Assembly (NCBI RefSeq): GCF_033807575.1
Contig: NC_084706.1
Coordinates: 28,007,204 to 28,071,203 of the forward strand
Source: Cydia pomonella
Lineage: Eukaryota; Arthropoda; Insecta; Lepidoptera; Tortricidae
Length of the DNA: 64,000 nt
Direction of reading: 5' to 3'
Below the pieces are notes generated by a model that saw only the letters and a program-made list of their open reading frames with translations, did not search any database and had not been told where the DNA came from. This document shows positions 42,645 to 52,440 of the stretch, piece after piece. Numbering within the stretch: position 1 is the stretch's first letter; every line of letters starts with the position of its first letter. A program made the translations under genes and the position numbers.

Positions 42645-42990
42645 AGTCGGTAATGGCACACCCTACGAAGTACGAGGTCTCGGGTTCAAATCCTGGCATT
42701 TATTTGTGTGTTCATACAGGTATTTGCTCCTGCGTTGTGGATGTTTTCTATTTATTTAAGTATATATCTGTATCTATTATATATATCGTCGTGTATACTT
42801 GCCGCAACTAACTGGCGACTGAGATAATAATGCTATCTCCTGTACACTTGTTAAGACCAACCAAGAGTGAAAGAGATGGAATTATGACCTGCCTTGCCAC
42901 TTAGTTTTGCGGCAAGTAAAGTAGTACCCACAACACAAAGCCTTATTTAGCTTATCGTGGCGCGAGGCCGATTTGTGTTCCCATGATAAT
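42645..42990 (+). mobile_element. SINE family B, interrupted by a MITE
   Basis: tRNA-like head with A box near CTAGTCTAGTCGGTAATGG and B box GGGTTCAAATCC (42681-42692), body through ATATATCGTCG, then the MITE, then CCCACAACACAAAGCC to the ATTATTTATTTATT tail. Confidence 0.8.
42798..42916. mobile_element. 119-bp MITE in a SINE, TA target
   Basis: Ends CTTGCCGCAA and TTGCGGCAAG, with TA outside on both sides. Other SINE family B copies (for example 45605-45625 on the minus strand) run straight through this point. The TA target suggests a Tc1/mariner-type transposase acting in trans. Confidence 0.75.
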
Positions 42991-42999
42991 TATTTATTT

Positions 43000-43677
43000 A
43001 TTATCATTCAACTTTTAAGAAGTAAGTACAAGATCTAAATATGCCCAAAATGATCTAGCAAGAAAATTAAACTTTATTTTTAATAGATTGATTTTATGAT
43101 GTTTAAAGTGTTACGAAATGTCCTCATTTCAGCATGTTGCTGGCTACTACCAGCGCAGATCTGATGAGACCATCAAGTGAGAAATACTCTTAGACCCTGC
43201 TGTCAATCGCATTTAATCCCTTAACTGCGATTGATTATCGCTTCAATCAGGGTTGCAAATAATCTAGTGCGACTGTCAACATATGACGATGATGTTAAAT
43301 TTAATAATTTATGTAATCGTCAATTATAATGTAAATTTGATAATCTTTAATCTTTAGTCGTAATTCAATAACATGTATTTAATGTAATATTTAATTGTAA
43401 TGTTAAATTAAATATTTTATGTAATGTAACCTTTAATAGTGATTCATAGCTACTTATTACTAGTCAGTAAGTTACGTTTGCAGTGCCTTTACAGGGTTCA
43501 TAGCTGATCAGAATTATTATGTATCACCTTAATATGTACCTATGAAGGCAAATAAATGACTGAATACTGAACATCACGAGTTTGACAACCAAGATTGATC
43601 AACCCCATATATATTTAAAAAAAAAGACACTTTTTTAATAATATAATAATATATTATAGAACTTCCTGCGCTGCGTC
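43000..43677. other. AT-rich, no gene
   Basis: TTAATGTAAT-like iterations at 43290-43440 give weak internal similarity. No protein or RNA feature supported. Confidence 0.45.
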
Positions 43678-43872
43678 CAGTACCCCTAGTGTAAATAAAT
43701 TCGATTTCGAAACGTGACGTACGCGTTTGCGTTTAGTCTCATTTTGTATTGGATTTAGAAAGAGCGCGCCAAGCGGGACGTTTTGGAAACTCAAAATCCT
43801 ATACAAAATGAGACTTAACGCAAACGCGTTCGTCACGTTATGATGTCGATCAAAGTTACACTAGGGGTACTG
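43678..43872. mobile_element. MITE, CAGTACCCCTAGTGTAA ends
   Basis: CAGTACCCCTAGTGTAA (43678-43694) and TTACACTAGGGGTACTG (43856-43872) are perfect inverted repeats. Inner arms around GCGTTTGCGTTTAGTCTCAT and ATGAGACTTAACGCAAACGC also pair. 195 bp, no coding sequence. Confidence 0.9.
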
Positions 43873-44080
43873 ATAGTTTTATTCACGTGTCAGCACATCG
43901 TTTATCGAGTAGTTTCACTAAAGTCCCCCCATTACGCACATTATAGCGTCCATTACGCGTCTATCGCGTCATTGTGGTAATCCAGGCGTATCTTACGCCC
44001 GCAGCATCAGATTATGTTAGGTACATTGATCGGACCCCGCACCCTTTCCATAGAAATAATAATATGTAGTATTAAGGATG

Positions 44081-44806
44081 GCTCACGATAATTAGAACGG
44101 TTCTTTTCCGGGCCGAGGCGTCCAACACTTCGTTTTATATGATGGGTGATCACTGTGATCAGTGATCATGTTAGCTGGGGAGCCGGCTATGCTAATTGTG
44201 TAGTTACTCGGTCGTAGAGACCTACTGGAATAAAAAAAATTAGATGATAGGATTAGGAAGAAAAAAAGGTCATATAAAGTTTTCTTTTCCAGCGAGCAGG
44301 AAAGCGTACCCAGACTTTTTTGACTTTCGGGGGGTTGGGTTAAAAAAATCGTTAAGTAGATTGTGGATTTTGGTCCAAGTTAATGCTTTAATTCCTCTAA
44401 AACTTAATCTGACAAATATTTGCACGCATTTCCTTAATCTGACGATCACAACTTCGACGCCCGATTTTCACTATGTAACCGTTAGATTAAGATAATGCGT
44501 ACATATAGAGGTAATTGTCAGGCTCAGTAATATAACAATTATAGCATTAATTTACACTTAAATGACTAAATCCAAAATCTGCTTAACGATTTGTTGAGCC
44601 CCCCACCAACCAGCCAACCAACGACTCAACATAGAGGGCTAAATTGGTTAAGGTAGACTCCACGGGGTAGCAAGACATCACTCATGTCTTAATCTGACGC
44701 GCTCGAGTAACTACGAAAATTCCCTCTTGGGCTCCCCAACCATGCACTCTATAGAAAATGAAGTATCGGGCGCCTCGGCCCGAACCAGGGCGGTTCTAAC
44801 GTGAGT
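44081..44806. mobile_element. About 725-bp foldback element with two nested pairs of arms
   Basis: Outer arms: CTCACGATAATTAGAACGG with CGGGCCGAGGCG on the left against CGCCTCGGCCCG with CGGTTCTAACGTGAG on the right. Inner arms: GGGGGTTGGGTT...ATCGTTAAGTAGATTG (about 44330-44365) against AATCTGCTTAACGATTTGTT and CCCCCCACCAACC (about 44575-44612). An 83-codon frame in the middle has no domain. Large for a MITE. Confidence 0.7.
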
Positions 44807-44886
44807 GATTTTGTACACTGTTATGTACATTAATGTAACTATTGACGTTTGTCTCTCAATATCAGTTTTTACATACGAGTATGTAC

Positions 44887-45045
44887 TTTTTCTATGAAAT
44901 TCCATTTCGGTAGAAAACGGTTTCCACTAAATCTTAACAAATCATTTTGATTTTGATGTCGATCGCTTCAGCGTAATATATTCAACGTTTATATATTTTT
45001 TTGTTTAGCAAATTTTGAAAAAAAGAGAACCTATAAACCTAGTTT
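44887..45045 (+). repeat. Dispersed repeat H, copy 1 (uninterrupted)
   Basis: TATGAAATTCCATTTCGG, TAGAAAACGGTTTCCAC, AACAAATCATTTTGATTTTG and GATCGCTTCAGCG match 61590-61990, where an element has inserted after AACAAATCA. Confidence 0.75.
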
Positions 45046-45073
45046 TTGTTTTTCATTGTGTCAATAACATATT

Positions 45074-45201
45074 AACACATTCAGTGCCAGCGCGTGCTAC
45101 GCGCTACGAGCGTAGCCGATAACATGGGAAAATGCGTATGTAGCGAAAAGCGACTACGGACTCAGCGCCCGTCTGGCGGGTTGCTGGCAGTGAATGCGTT
45201 T
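45074..45201. mobile_element. MITE, CATTCAGTGCCAGC ends
   Basis: AACACATTCAGTGCCAGC and GCTGGCAGTGAATGCGTT are inverted with two mismatches. GC-rich interior with GCGCTACGAGCGTAGCC. About 128 bp. Confidence 0.65.
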
Positions 45202-45320
45202 TTTCTCTTTTTTTTGGACGATCACGTGGAATATTTCACAACTAAAACAGAGCCATCTAGTGATAGTAAAAACCATCTCGAGGGATACCTTCATTTAAAA
45301 AAAATCGTACTCAAAACTGA

Positions 45321-45455
45321 GGGCCTACCGGGAACACCGAAGTTTATAGATTGCTGATTTGCTGCCAACTTTCTCTGTCACTCTAATTACGCCTTAATTG
45401 GAATAAAAGAGAAAGGTGCCCGCAATTTGCAAAATTAGGTTTTCGCGGTAGGTTC
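45321..45455. mobile_element. MITE, GGGCCTACCGGGAACACC ends
   Basis: The left end AGGGCCTACCGGGAACACC pairs imperfectly with the right end TTTTCGCGGTAGGTTCT. Interior has TCTCTGTCACTCTAATTACG. A fragment with similar words lies at 60903-60985. Confidence 0.5.
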
Positions 45456-45532
45456 TCTGCTCAACCGATGAGGAGCTACAATTCTACGGAAAGACACGAC
45501 TCCATTGACATATATCTAAGGATAGGCTTTAT

Positions 45533-45797
45533 TAAATAAATAAAATATTTAGAATATTATTACACAAATTGACTAAGTCCCACAGTAAGCTCAATAAGGC
45601 TTGTGTTGTGGGTACTTAAACAACGATATATATAATATATAAAGATTTATAAATACTTAAATACATAAAAAACACCCATGACTCAGGAACAAATATCCAT
45701 GCTCATCACACGAATAAATACCCTTACCAGGATTTGAACCCGGGGACCATCGGCTTCATAGGCAGGGTCACTATCCTCTAGGCCAGACAGGTCGTCA
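45533..45797 (-). mobile_element. SINE family B, full-length
   Basis: AAATAAATAAAAT tail at the left, ACCAGGATTTGAACCCGGGG and CATAGGCAGGGTCACTATCC head at the right, ending in the A-box complement CTCTAGGCCA. Good reference copy for the family. Confidence 0.85.
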
Positions 45798-45876
45798 TAA
45801 TGGGCACAAAAAATGTTGCTAGTTCACGCTAGGGGTGTCACTCACGGATTCGAGCCAATCGTGTAGTATAAGGGCC

Positions 45877-46024
45877 AGGCAACACTGGTGCGTTGCGTTG
45901 CGTCGCGTTGTCGCAACGTATGGCATGTCTTAAAAAAAATGTAAAACGATGCTGCGTCGACGCTGCGAGGACACTTGGGATGAAAAAACGCGACGTAAGG
46001 CAACGCAACGCACCAGTGTGGCCT
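45877..46024. mobile_element. MITE, CACTGGTGCGTTGCGTTG ends
   Basis: AGGCAACACTGGTGCGTTGC and GCAACGCACCAGTGTGGCCT are inverted with few mismatches. 148 bp. No target duplication that I can fix. Confidence 0.8.
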
Positions 46025-46130
46025 CACACTAAAGGGGTTCTCTTGGTACGATCCATCTTTACAGACCGATTGGAACGACATATTGACAGTGTATGTTAAT
46101 ATCGTTAACAATTTACTTAATCGAAGACGA

Positions 46131-46340
46131 TATAGGGACCGTGCGCGTTGGAGGGTCTGCCATCTTGTGGCCTGAATCGGAACCATAAACATGCACATTT
46201 ACACGTCACGTGTTTTCTTGTGCATAGTAGGTTCTGTCATCTTGTGGGCTACATCGGAACAATAAACATCAAATTTACGCCTCGCGCCAAAAATCTGACG
46301 GCTCCTGTGCTGCCTCCTACAGTTCATGCACGCTCCCTAT
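46131..46340 (+). mobile_element. MITE D, copy 1
   Basis: Ends TATAGGGACCGTGC and GCACGCTCCCTAT are inverted. Inside, GCCATCTTGTGG and GTCATCTTGTGG begin two related direct halves. A second copy in the opposite direction is at 53203-53413, about 90 percent identical by eye. Confidence 0.85.
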
Positions 46341-46764
46341 CGGAAATCGCAACAAAAAACCGTGCAATCATGAATATCGTAACGATGAATCGTCATATGG
46401 CTCTTTGCGACCAACGATTTGCTTTTTACAAGCTTTTATTTAACTTGCCCTGTTAGTATGTATGGAACAAATCTTGCAAGTTAAATTTGACCCACTTCCC
46501 GGTTTCCGATGTAGCTGAAAACTTGCATCCATATGTAAGTCGGGTGACAATGCAATATAATGGTACTATAAAGCTGATATGATGATGGAGACAGGAGGTA
46601 GCCATAGGAACTCTGTGATAAAATAACGCAACCTAATTGTGTTTGGGGTTTATAGAATTGTCTCGATGAGCATTAGTTGCCTGTGGAAAAAAAAGTACAG
46701 TCAGCGATAAAAGCTTGTACCAAAAATGAAATTTTTGCTAAAAACTTATTATCTTTCTTGACGC
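46341..46764. other. No gene recognised
   Basis: Spacer between MITE D and the 55-bp duplication. No supported features. Confidence 0.4.
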
Positions 46765-46880
46765 AGGCGCTGCATCTCTTGATCGCGCATCGATCGTAAC
46801 GACCAATTGCTTCGTGCATGAGCACTGCATCTCTCAATCGTGCATCGATCGTAACGACCAACTGCTGCCGATCGTCACGA
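46765..46880. repeat. Tandem duplication, 55-bp unit
   Basis: TGCATCTCTTGATCGCGCAT at 46771 and TGCATCTCTCAATCGTGCAT at 46826 start two units that share CGATCGTAACGACCAA. Two copies only. Confidence 0.8.
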
Positions 46881-47365
46881 TTTTCGTCAGATTGGTCGAA
46901 ACGATTAATGATACCATGAGTGAATCCGCTTAGATATATGTCAATGCTCATAACACTTTTCTTTTTCCTTCGGATACTATGAACACACTTGCAAATCCCC
47001 AGCGTCCAGAGTTGGCCAAATCTTATAAAGAGTAAGTTATGAGAGTCGCACGTTTTATTGACTCACTATTGAAACTTGGCGGTTAGGATAGCCCCCTTGA
47101 GATGGGAATCCTGGCTTTCTTTTACCAGCTTTTATTTGACTTGCAAGTTTCGTGTTTTGGCGTAAATAATGCGGATAGAAAAGTGTCTGTCCTCGGACAG
47201 TTTTAACAAATAGAATATACTAAAGTCGCATTTAAAAATGTCTCAACTTTATATAAAAAACTCAGACGTATATAATATGTCAATTAAATAAGTAAAAGTT
47301 GGTATATTATATATACTTTTGATGCGTTATAAAAACGTTTTATTTACACATATATAACTGGGGCC

Positions 47366-47582
47366 CCAAGCGTAAGCAGCTTTAAACATCGCCTAAGAAG
47401 TTGGCTTATTGAGCGCCCGTTCTACAATTATGAAGAGTTCATAATGACCAATTAATAATTGTGCTATTGATTTTTGAACTTTGATTACTCTCTATTGAAA
47501 GTATTAACATTTTTTTATTATAAGTGACTTGTAAATTAGCTTTACAAAATAAATGATTATGATTATGATTATGATTATGATT
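47366..47582 (+). pseudogene. LINE 3' end with (GATTAT)n tail
   Basis: The frame starting near 47369 reads FKHRLRSWLIERPFYNYEEF and then IMTN before TAA at about 47453, the kind of end seen in Jockey/CR1-like proteins (SFKxxLxxWLLExxFYSxxEF). It is followed by a 3' untranslated part and GATTAT repeats at 47555-47582. Strongly 5'-truncated. Confidence 0.72.
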
Positions 47583-47694
47583 AAGTATATTCTTTTCCGA
47601 ACTTCCTTATTCATTTTTTTTAACAAATATATATTTTTTTAAACCACACTTTTTTGGTTTGTTTCTTCTTTTACTTCTTTTATTCCTATTCTTT

Positions 47695-47975
47695 GTAAGA
47701 TCCCGTACCCAAAGGGTAAAAACCTATTACTAAGACTCCACTGTCCGTCTGTCTGTCTATCTGTCACCAGTCTGTATCTCATGAACCGTGATAACTAGAC
47801 AGTTGAAATTTTCAGAGATGATGTATTTAAAGCTGTTACCGCTATAACAACAAGTAGATGTCTACTTAAATGGGGCTCCCATACAACGTGATCTTATTGC
47901 CGTTTTTCTTGCGTAAAGGTACGGAACCCTTCGTGCGCGCGACCGATTCGCACTTGGCCGGTTTTTTTATAATCA
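47695..47975 (-). repeat. GGCCAAGT family repeat, reverse copy
   Basis: The minus strand begins AAACCGGCCAAGTGCGAATC (right end) and ends near ACCCTTTGGGTACGGGATC (left end). Contains AGACAGACAGACGGACAG. A long variant of the family. Confidence 0.8.
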
Positions 47976-48139
47976 TTTTAATAATAAACATAAATCAGGG
48001 TCATAATTCACTTCCCAGATCTTTAAACTAAAACATAATTCCCAACCTGCTACAGGCAGTATAAAACCCTAATTGGTACTAAACCTAATTTAACTAATCC
48101 CCCACTACTTCTGGTTACCCTAACCGCAATTTATATTAG

Positions 48140-48540
48140 AGTTGGAAGTTATTCCAAATGCTTATAGAAAATGGACGAGTCGAGGGCTCAGACGAAATAT
48201 ATATTGGCTTAGCGGAGGCGGCCGAGGCCCCCAAAAATCGCAAATACGGGAGTCTCGACACCAACTACAACTTTGTTGCATTTGGAGTCGAGACTCTTGG
48301 TCCGTGGGTTCCCGCAGCACAGGGCCTATACCGGCAATTGGCGAAACGGCTGGTGGATGGGACCGGGGATAAGAGAGCTGGCAGCTTCCTCGCCCAACGC
48401 TTGAGCATAGTGATCTAGCGAAGAAATGATGCCAGCATCCTCGGCACCATGCCACGGGGCCCATTTTGAATTTAGTTTTAGTTTAGTTAATTGTAGTTTA
48501 TTTGTTTGATTTGAATTATTGTAATTGTATATAAAGACAC
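48140..48540 (+). pseudogene. LINE reverse transcriptase C-terminus (GDxRAGxFLxQR type)
   Basis: A frame at 48158-48418 includes FVAFGVETLGPWVPAAQ and GDKRAGSFLAQRLSIVI. After one in-frame stop the same frame goes on RRNDASILGTMPRGPF. The related minus-strand copies at 50040-50237 and 54240-54480 read GDRRAGGFLTQRISIAIQRG and NAASILGT without that stop. This C-terminal block is known from non-LTR reverse transcriptase proteins; I cannot assign the clade. Other overlapping frames here are artefacts. Confidence 0.72.
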
Positions 48541-49305
48541 ATAATATTACTCTCTTTTATATAGGAATTTATATTTAAGAACTGGTGATTGCAATCATGT
48601 TTTATATCTACTACCTATACAATTTCCTATTAAATTCTTACGTGTTTGCATCTAAATAGCGTATCTCTAAACGTATGTTCTAATGGAATATCCAAAATTG
48701 AGCTATTCATTATTCTATAGTGTTTATTCCCACCGGCGGGCAAACAAAACTCCCAAAAATCGTGCGAGGAACTGAGGAACGCGAAAGAAGAGGCCGCAGT
48801 TCACCTTGATCGCGTGGACTCCAAAACTACAGCTTCCATCATCCGCTCTAAGGTTAGGGCTTGTGCTCAAATCACGCGAGGTTCGATAGGGGGAGGGGCG
48901 GTGAGGGGTCACGAAAAAATTACGACAGATCACGTTGGGGGAAGAAGGGCATAAAGAGACCTCACGTGTATTTTTCTACAGTGAACTAAATTAATTATAA
49001 CTAAACAAAAAGTAGCCGGAAACACTTCGCCTGATTTGTTCACAAGCCCTTAGGGGTTGCAGTGTATCCTTTTCGGCAAACAGCGTATCTAACGTGTATG
49101 CTGCGCAGTTAATTTTTTTGTTAATTTTCGATTTACCTAACTGTAGCAAATCCACCAACAAAAACCCATATTTCGAATAAGCTACATACTTCGAATTTAA
49201 ACTCTCGAGACATACTAACATTAAAATAATTCTACGGATTACGCCCACATATTTTTAGTCACTAGCGCGACATGTTTCGAAGAGCTTAGGTCTCCTTTTT
49301 CACTA
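48541..49305. other. No gene; possible repeat at 48720-48950
   Basis: 48720-48950 is GC-richer (CAAATCACGCGAGGTTCG, GGGGGAGGGGCGGTGAGGGG) and looks like part of a dispersed repeat, but I have no second copy in the window. The rest is AT-rich. Confidence 0.4.
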
Positions 49306-49509
49306 AAGCTGGCCATACACACTATTAGGCCCTATACTGCGCAGGCATACCCTAGTGACTAGGGTATGCCTGCGCAGTTTTGCCTGTACAGTTCAACTAC
49401 GCAAGTAAATCTGTATAGAAAACTGCACAGTCGAATGCCACACACGCTCCGTCTTACCTGTGGAGTTGGTAAAACTGCGCAGGCGTACCCTAGTGTGTAT
49501 GGCCAGCTT
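49306..49509. mobile_element. MITE, AAGCTGGCCATACACACTA ends
   Basis: AAGCTGGCCATACACACTA and TAGTGTGTATGGCCAGCTT are perfect inverted repeats. Inside, a second perfect hairpin GCGCAGGCATACCCTAGT/GACTAGGGTATGCCTGCGC lies at about 49338-49377, and its sequence recurs near 49470. 204 bp. Confidence 0.88.
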
Positions 49510-49774
49510 AACAGTGCGAGCATTATCATTCGTAGAATTATTTTAAATGGTGTATGGACAATTTTATTGGCAGGCGAGGGGAATACTTACCTCGAACGCT
49601 ATTCTTTCTCATTACGTGGTATGGAGCGGAGCGATACTTTAAATAATGGCGTCTTTTGCAGGGAATATTCCTGCGAGGCTTTCTAGTCTAGAGTAATAGT
49701 CTTGCGGGAGGTTTTGCGGGATATTATCTTATTTCAACGTATTATTGACCGAGCGAAGATCTTAGGGGCGTACT

Positions 49775-49885
49775 TTTTTTATTTATTAATTTTATTTAAA
49801 CTTTATTGCACAAAATATAAACAACAATGTATAAATGGCGGACTTATCGCGAAATGGCATTCTCTACCAAAACATACATACTACA
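49775..49885 (-). mobile_element. LINE 3' tail, GGCATTAAGT family
   Basis: TTTATTTAAACTTTATTGCA, then GGCGGACTTATCGCGAAATG and GGCATTCTCTACCA. Diverged relative of 55200-55325. Confidence 0.5.
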
Positions 49886-49956
49886 TACATTATCAAAATA
49901 CTTTGTTTTTTACATTTTCAACGTCATGGTAGTAATATGCCGTTAATAAAAATAAA

Positions 49957-50010
49957 AATAAATGAAATAAATATTATAGGATTATTACACAAACATAAAT
50001 ATGTATATTA
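49957..50010 (-). mobile_element. SINE family B, tail fragment
   Basis: AAATAAATATTATAGGATTA and TTACACAAA only; about 50 bases remain. Confidence 0.5.
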
Positions 50011-50039
50011 AACAGCGATTAGAATACGATTGAGCACAT

Positions 50040-50237
50040 ATAATTAATACATGAAATAGAAAATTTATTGAGATAACAATATACATAATGGATATATACA
50101 GATGATTACTATAACTAGCTTATATCTAAAATAGGCCCTTGAGGCACTGTACCAAGGATGCTGGCGGCATTTCCTCGTTGTATCGCAATACTGATACGTT
50201 GTGTGAGGAAGCCGCCAGCTCTTCGGTCACCAAATAC
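50040..50237 (-). pseudogene. LINE C-terminus (GDxRAGxFLxQR type), copy 2
   Basis: In minus sense from about 50233: GDRRAGGFLTQRISIAIQRG, then NAASILGTVPQGP and a stop, then an AT-rich 3' end to about 50040. Open in this short piece. Everything upstream is absent. Confidence 0.75.
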
Positions 50238-50404
50238 ATGAAATTATATTGTCTATGATAGAGAAAGATCAATGAAAACACAAAAATAACAAATTCATTT
50301 TACATTTATTTATTTCACAAATATTGAATTACCTACACCCGGTACCTAGCTATCGATCAATAATTTTCCACGATTACGTTTTATTGAAAGATATGACGAT
50401 TCAT

Positions 50405-50505
50405 ATTTTATAGAAAAACGTGACAGACAGATGGTCAGACAGAGTCGCACTGTAAGTATTTTTTGTACGGAACCATCTTTTTGGTACGAAACCCTAAAAG
50501 GCTAA
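50405..50505 (+). repeat. GGCCAAGT family, 3' fragment
   Basis: GACAGACAGATGGTCAGACA and GTACGGAACCATC ... GAAACCCTAAAAGG are the eroded family end. Confidence 0.5.
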
Positions 50506-50544
50506 AATATGTGTGTAGTGTTCATTTATCCTCATTGCCATTAT

Positions 50545-50972
50545 CTACTAGAGCCTGCCGGAACCTCTCAGTCTTCGGAGAGACGTTGGCTCTCTATGCC
50601 TGTTCTACCGTCTGTACAATGGGGAATGTTCTGAAGAACTTTTTGAATTTGTGCCACCGTCACGTTTTTATCACCGCACCTCCCACCAAAGAAACAAAGT
50701 TCATCCTCACTTTCTCGACACGTGGCAAACCAAGAACAAGCGGGCATCTCGCTCATTTTTTCCCAGAACGTGCAAGTTGTGGAATGAGCTACCTTCTGGG
50801 TGTTTCCCTTGCGCTATGACATGGGGTTCTTCAAGAAGCAGGTATTTAGGGTTCTCAAAGGTTGGCAACGCATAAGTGGCTCCTCCGATGTTGCTTATGT
50901 CCATGGGCGGCGATGACTGCTTCCCATCAGGCGGCTCGTCTGCTCGTTACAGCCTATTACATAAAAAAAAGC
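50545..50972 (+). pseudogene. CR1/Zenon-type LINE 3' end
   Basis: 50651-50875 holds an open stretch ending the reverse transcriptase protein: FYHRTSHQRNKVHPH, FLDTWQTKNKRASRSF and FFPRTCKLWNELPSGCFP. The last is the conserved RTxxLWNxLPxxVFP block. It is followed by GTTGGCAACGCATAAGTGGC, CTCCTCCGATGTTGCTTATG and a CATAAAAAAAA tail. 5' truncated, with a frameshift near 50640. Confidence 0.85.
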
Positions 50973-51134
50973 CTCTGCGAGCTGTATTGCGATCCCCATG
51001 GTCACTACATTAAAAAAGTGCAAAAACTAATTCTATAAAATAATCTAGGTATATAATCGTCAAATCTGCTCCAATATTTCATAAAAATCGATTGAAAAAT
51101 GCAACCCGCCGAGCAGCCGGACAAACGGCGTACG

Positions 51135-51275
51135 GTCAACCAATTTGATTCCTAGGCCACTATAGAACCATGTCATAATGACTTCTACGATAGTGCTTAT
51201 TGAGTGATACATGTCATGTATAGAGTAGTTAAAGCGACAAGGTTCTATAGTGGCCTAGGATTCAAATTGGTTGAC
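51135..51275. mobile_element. MITE, GTCAACCAATTTGA ends
   Basis: GTCAACCAATTTGATTCCTA and TAGGATTCAAATTGGTTGAC open and close a 141-bp element. The arms continue through GGCCACTATAGAACC, about 40 bp in total. Confidence 0.9.
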
Positions 51276-51527
51276 TACATACGAAAGCATATTTGCCCAA
51301 GCTGAAATGGAGTTTCAGGAGTCGCGTTTGCTTGTTCAGTCAATATCAGTCTGGGCTTGTAGTATGAAGGCATATTATCATATATTGATATATTATCATT
51401 ATTAATATGTTGTGATAACGGTACTTTCGAATCGTATTCTGTGGTGGCAGCATGGTCCTATTTTTATCACTTGTCACTATATTCGTCACTTTCGCGCTTA
51501 CGTACTTGTTAGAACGTGACAAGCATT

Positions 51528-51603
51528 GTGACAAATGATAAAGAGCCGACCGTCTTAGCCATACTGTAGGGCTAAGGTGGACGGCTCTTTATCATTTGTC
51601 ACC
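51528..51603. repeat. Hairpin, about 34-bp arms
   Basis: GTGACAAATGATAAAGAGCC...TTAGCC pairs with GGCTAA...GGCTCTTTATCATTTGTCAC. The loop is about eight bases. A short foldback or MITE. Confidence 0.85.
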
Positions 51604-51711
51604 ATACCAAGATTGTGGTCGAGTAACTACGATACGATTTCGTAGTGAGTCACTCGATGCACATCATAGGTTTCCGCGTTGCGGTGCTGTATCGTGAATC
51701 GTGACACACAC

Positions 51712-51857
51712 GACGTCGTATAATGGCCAGACACGACGTCGTATTGTGCCACGACACGACCTCGTATTGTGTCACGAGACGACGTCGATTCGCGCCACGA
51801 TACGACGCCGTAACGTTGCACGACGCCGCAATGTGAGATGACGTCGCAGTGTAAGCC
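51712..51857. repeat. Array of seven GACGTC-like cores, 23-bp then 18-bp period
   Basis: Cores GACGTCGTA, GACGTCGTA, GACCTCGTA, GACGTCGAT, GACGCCGTA, GACGCCGCA and GACGTCGCA start at 51712, 51735, 51758, 51781, 51804, 51822 and 51840: four steps of 23 and two of 18. The spacer carries TTGTGCCACGAC or variants. CpG-rich against an AT-rich background. Frames of about 70-96 codons over it on the minus strand mirror the repeat and are not convincing genes. Confidence 0.85.
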
Positions 51858-52164
51858 ATACACATGAAAAGTCCAAAATTTGCTACTGAAATTAGAACTT
51901 ATATTCCAAATAAGCAAATGCTGAATTTCGCTATAAGTAATTATTTACATTATTGTAGGAAGAAGCGTTAAATCGTAAAATTTTCAACACTGTAAAAACC
52001 CAACTTCAAAAGTAATTTAAAAAATAATAACCACATAATCCCAACAAAAGGCTTTATTAATACATCAGTCGCCACAAAAACGGGTTTATAAAAAGCATAA
52101 AAACATATCGTGCGAATGTCACGCGGGAAAACGCGGAATTACGGTACACGAATTCTGGTAATAA

Positions 52165-52440
52165 AACTTTGTGAGCGCTGCGGGGGGTATTCCATGTTGG
52201 TCAGTCGAAAATTTGACTAGACTTTGAACGTGCATAGTGGGTCAAAGTTTAAATACTTTTGCGGCTCAATTTTTTGTGAGCGCGGCGGGGGTCTATGTGA
52301 GTCGAAGTCGATTCGACTTGGACACAGTCGAATTGAGTCACTACTACTGAAAAATATGTTGTATACTACTTTTATAGCATATATTTTTAAGCACGACGGA
52401 GTTATTCTGTTAGTCGAATATTTGACATAGCTAGACTTCG
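52165..52440 (+). repeat. Degenerate tandem repeat, about 105-bp unit
   Basis: TTTGTGAGCGCTGCGGGGGG (52169) and TTTGTGAGCGCGGCGGGGGT (52274) start two units. A third weaker one near 52388 has CACGACGGAGTTATTC and GTCGAATATTTGACA. Frames on both strands follow the repeat. Confidence 0.65.

Noticed and set aside
48142..48464. Three overlapping frames of 76-100 codons as a gene cluster
   Set aside because: Only one frame matches a LINE C-terminus; the others are shadows of that sequence.
51712..51857. CRISPR array
   Set aside because: Seven short degenerate units with 18-23 bp period and no unique spacers of proper length, in an animal genome.
51627..51917. 96-codon minus-strand frame as a gene
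   Set aside because: Its residues follow the 23-bp repeat register and show no domain.
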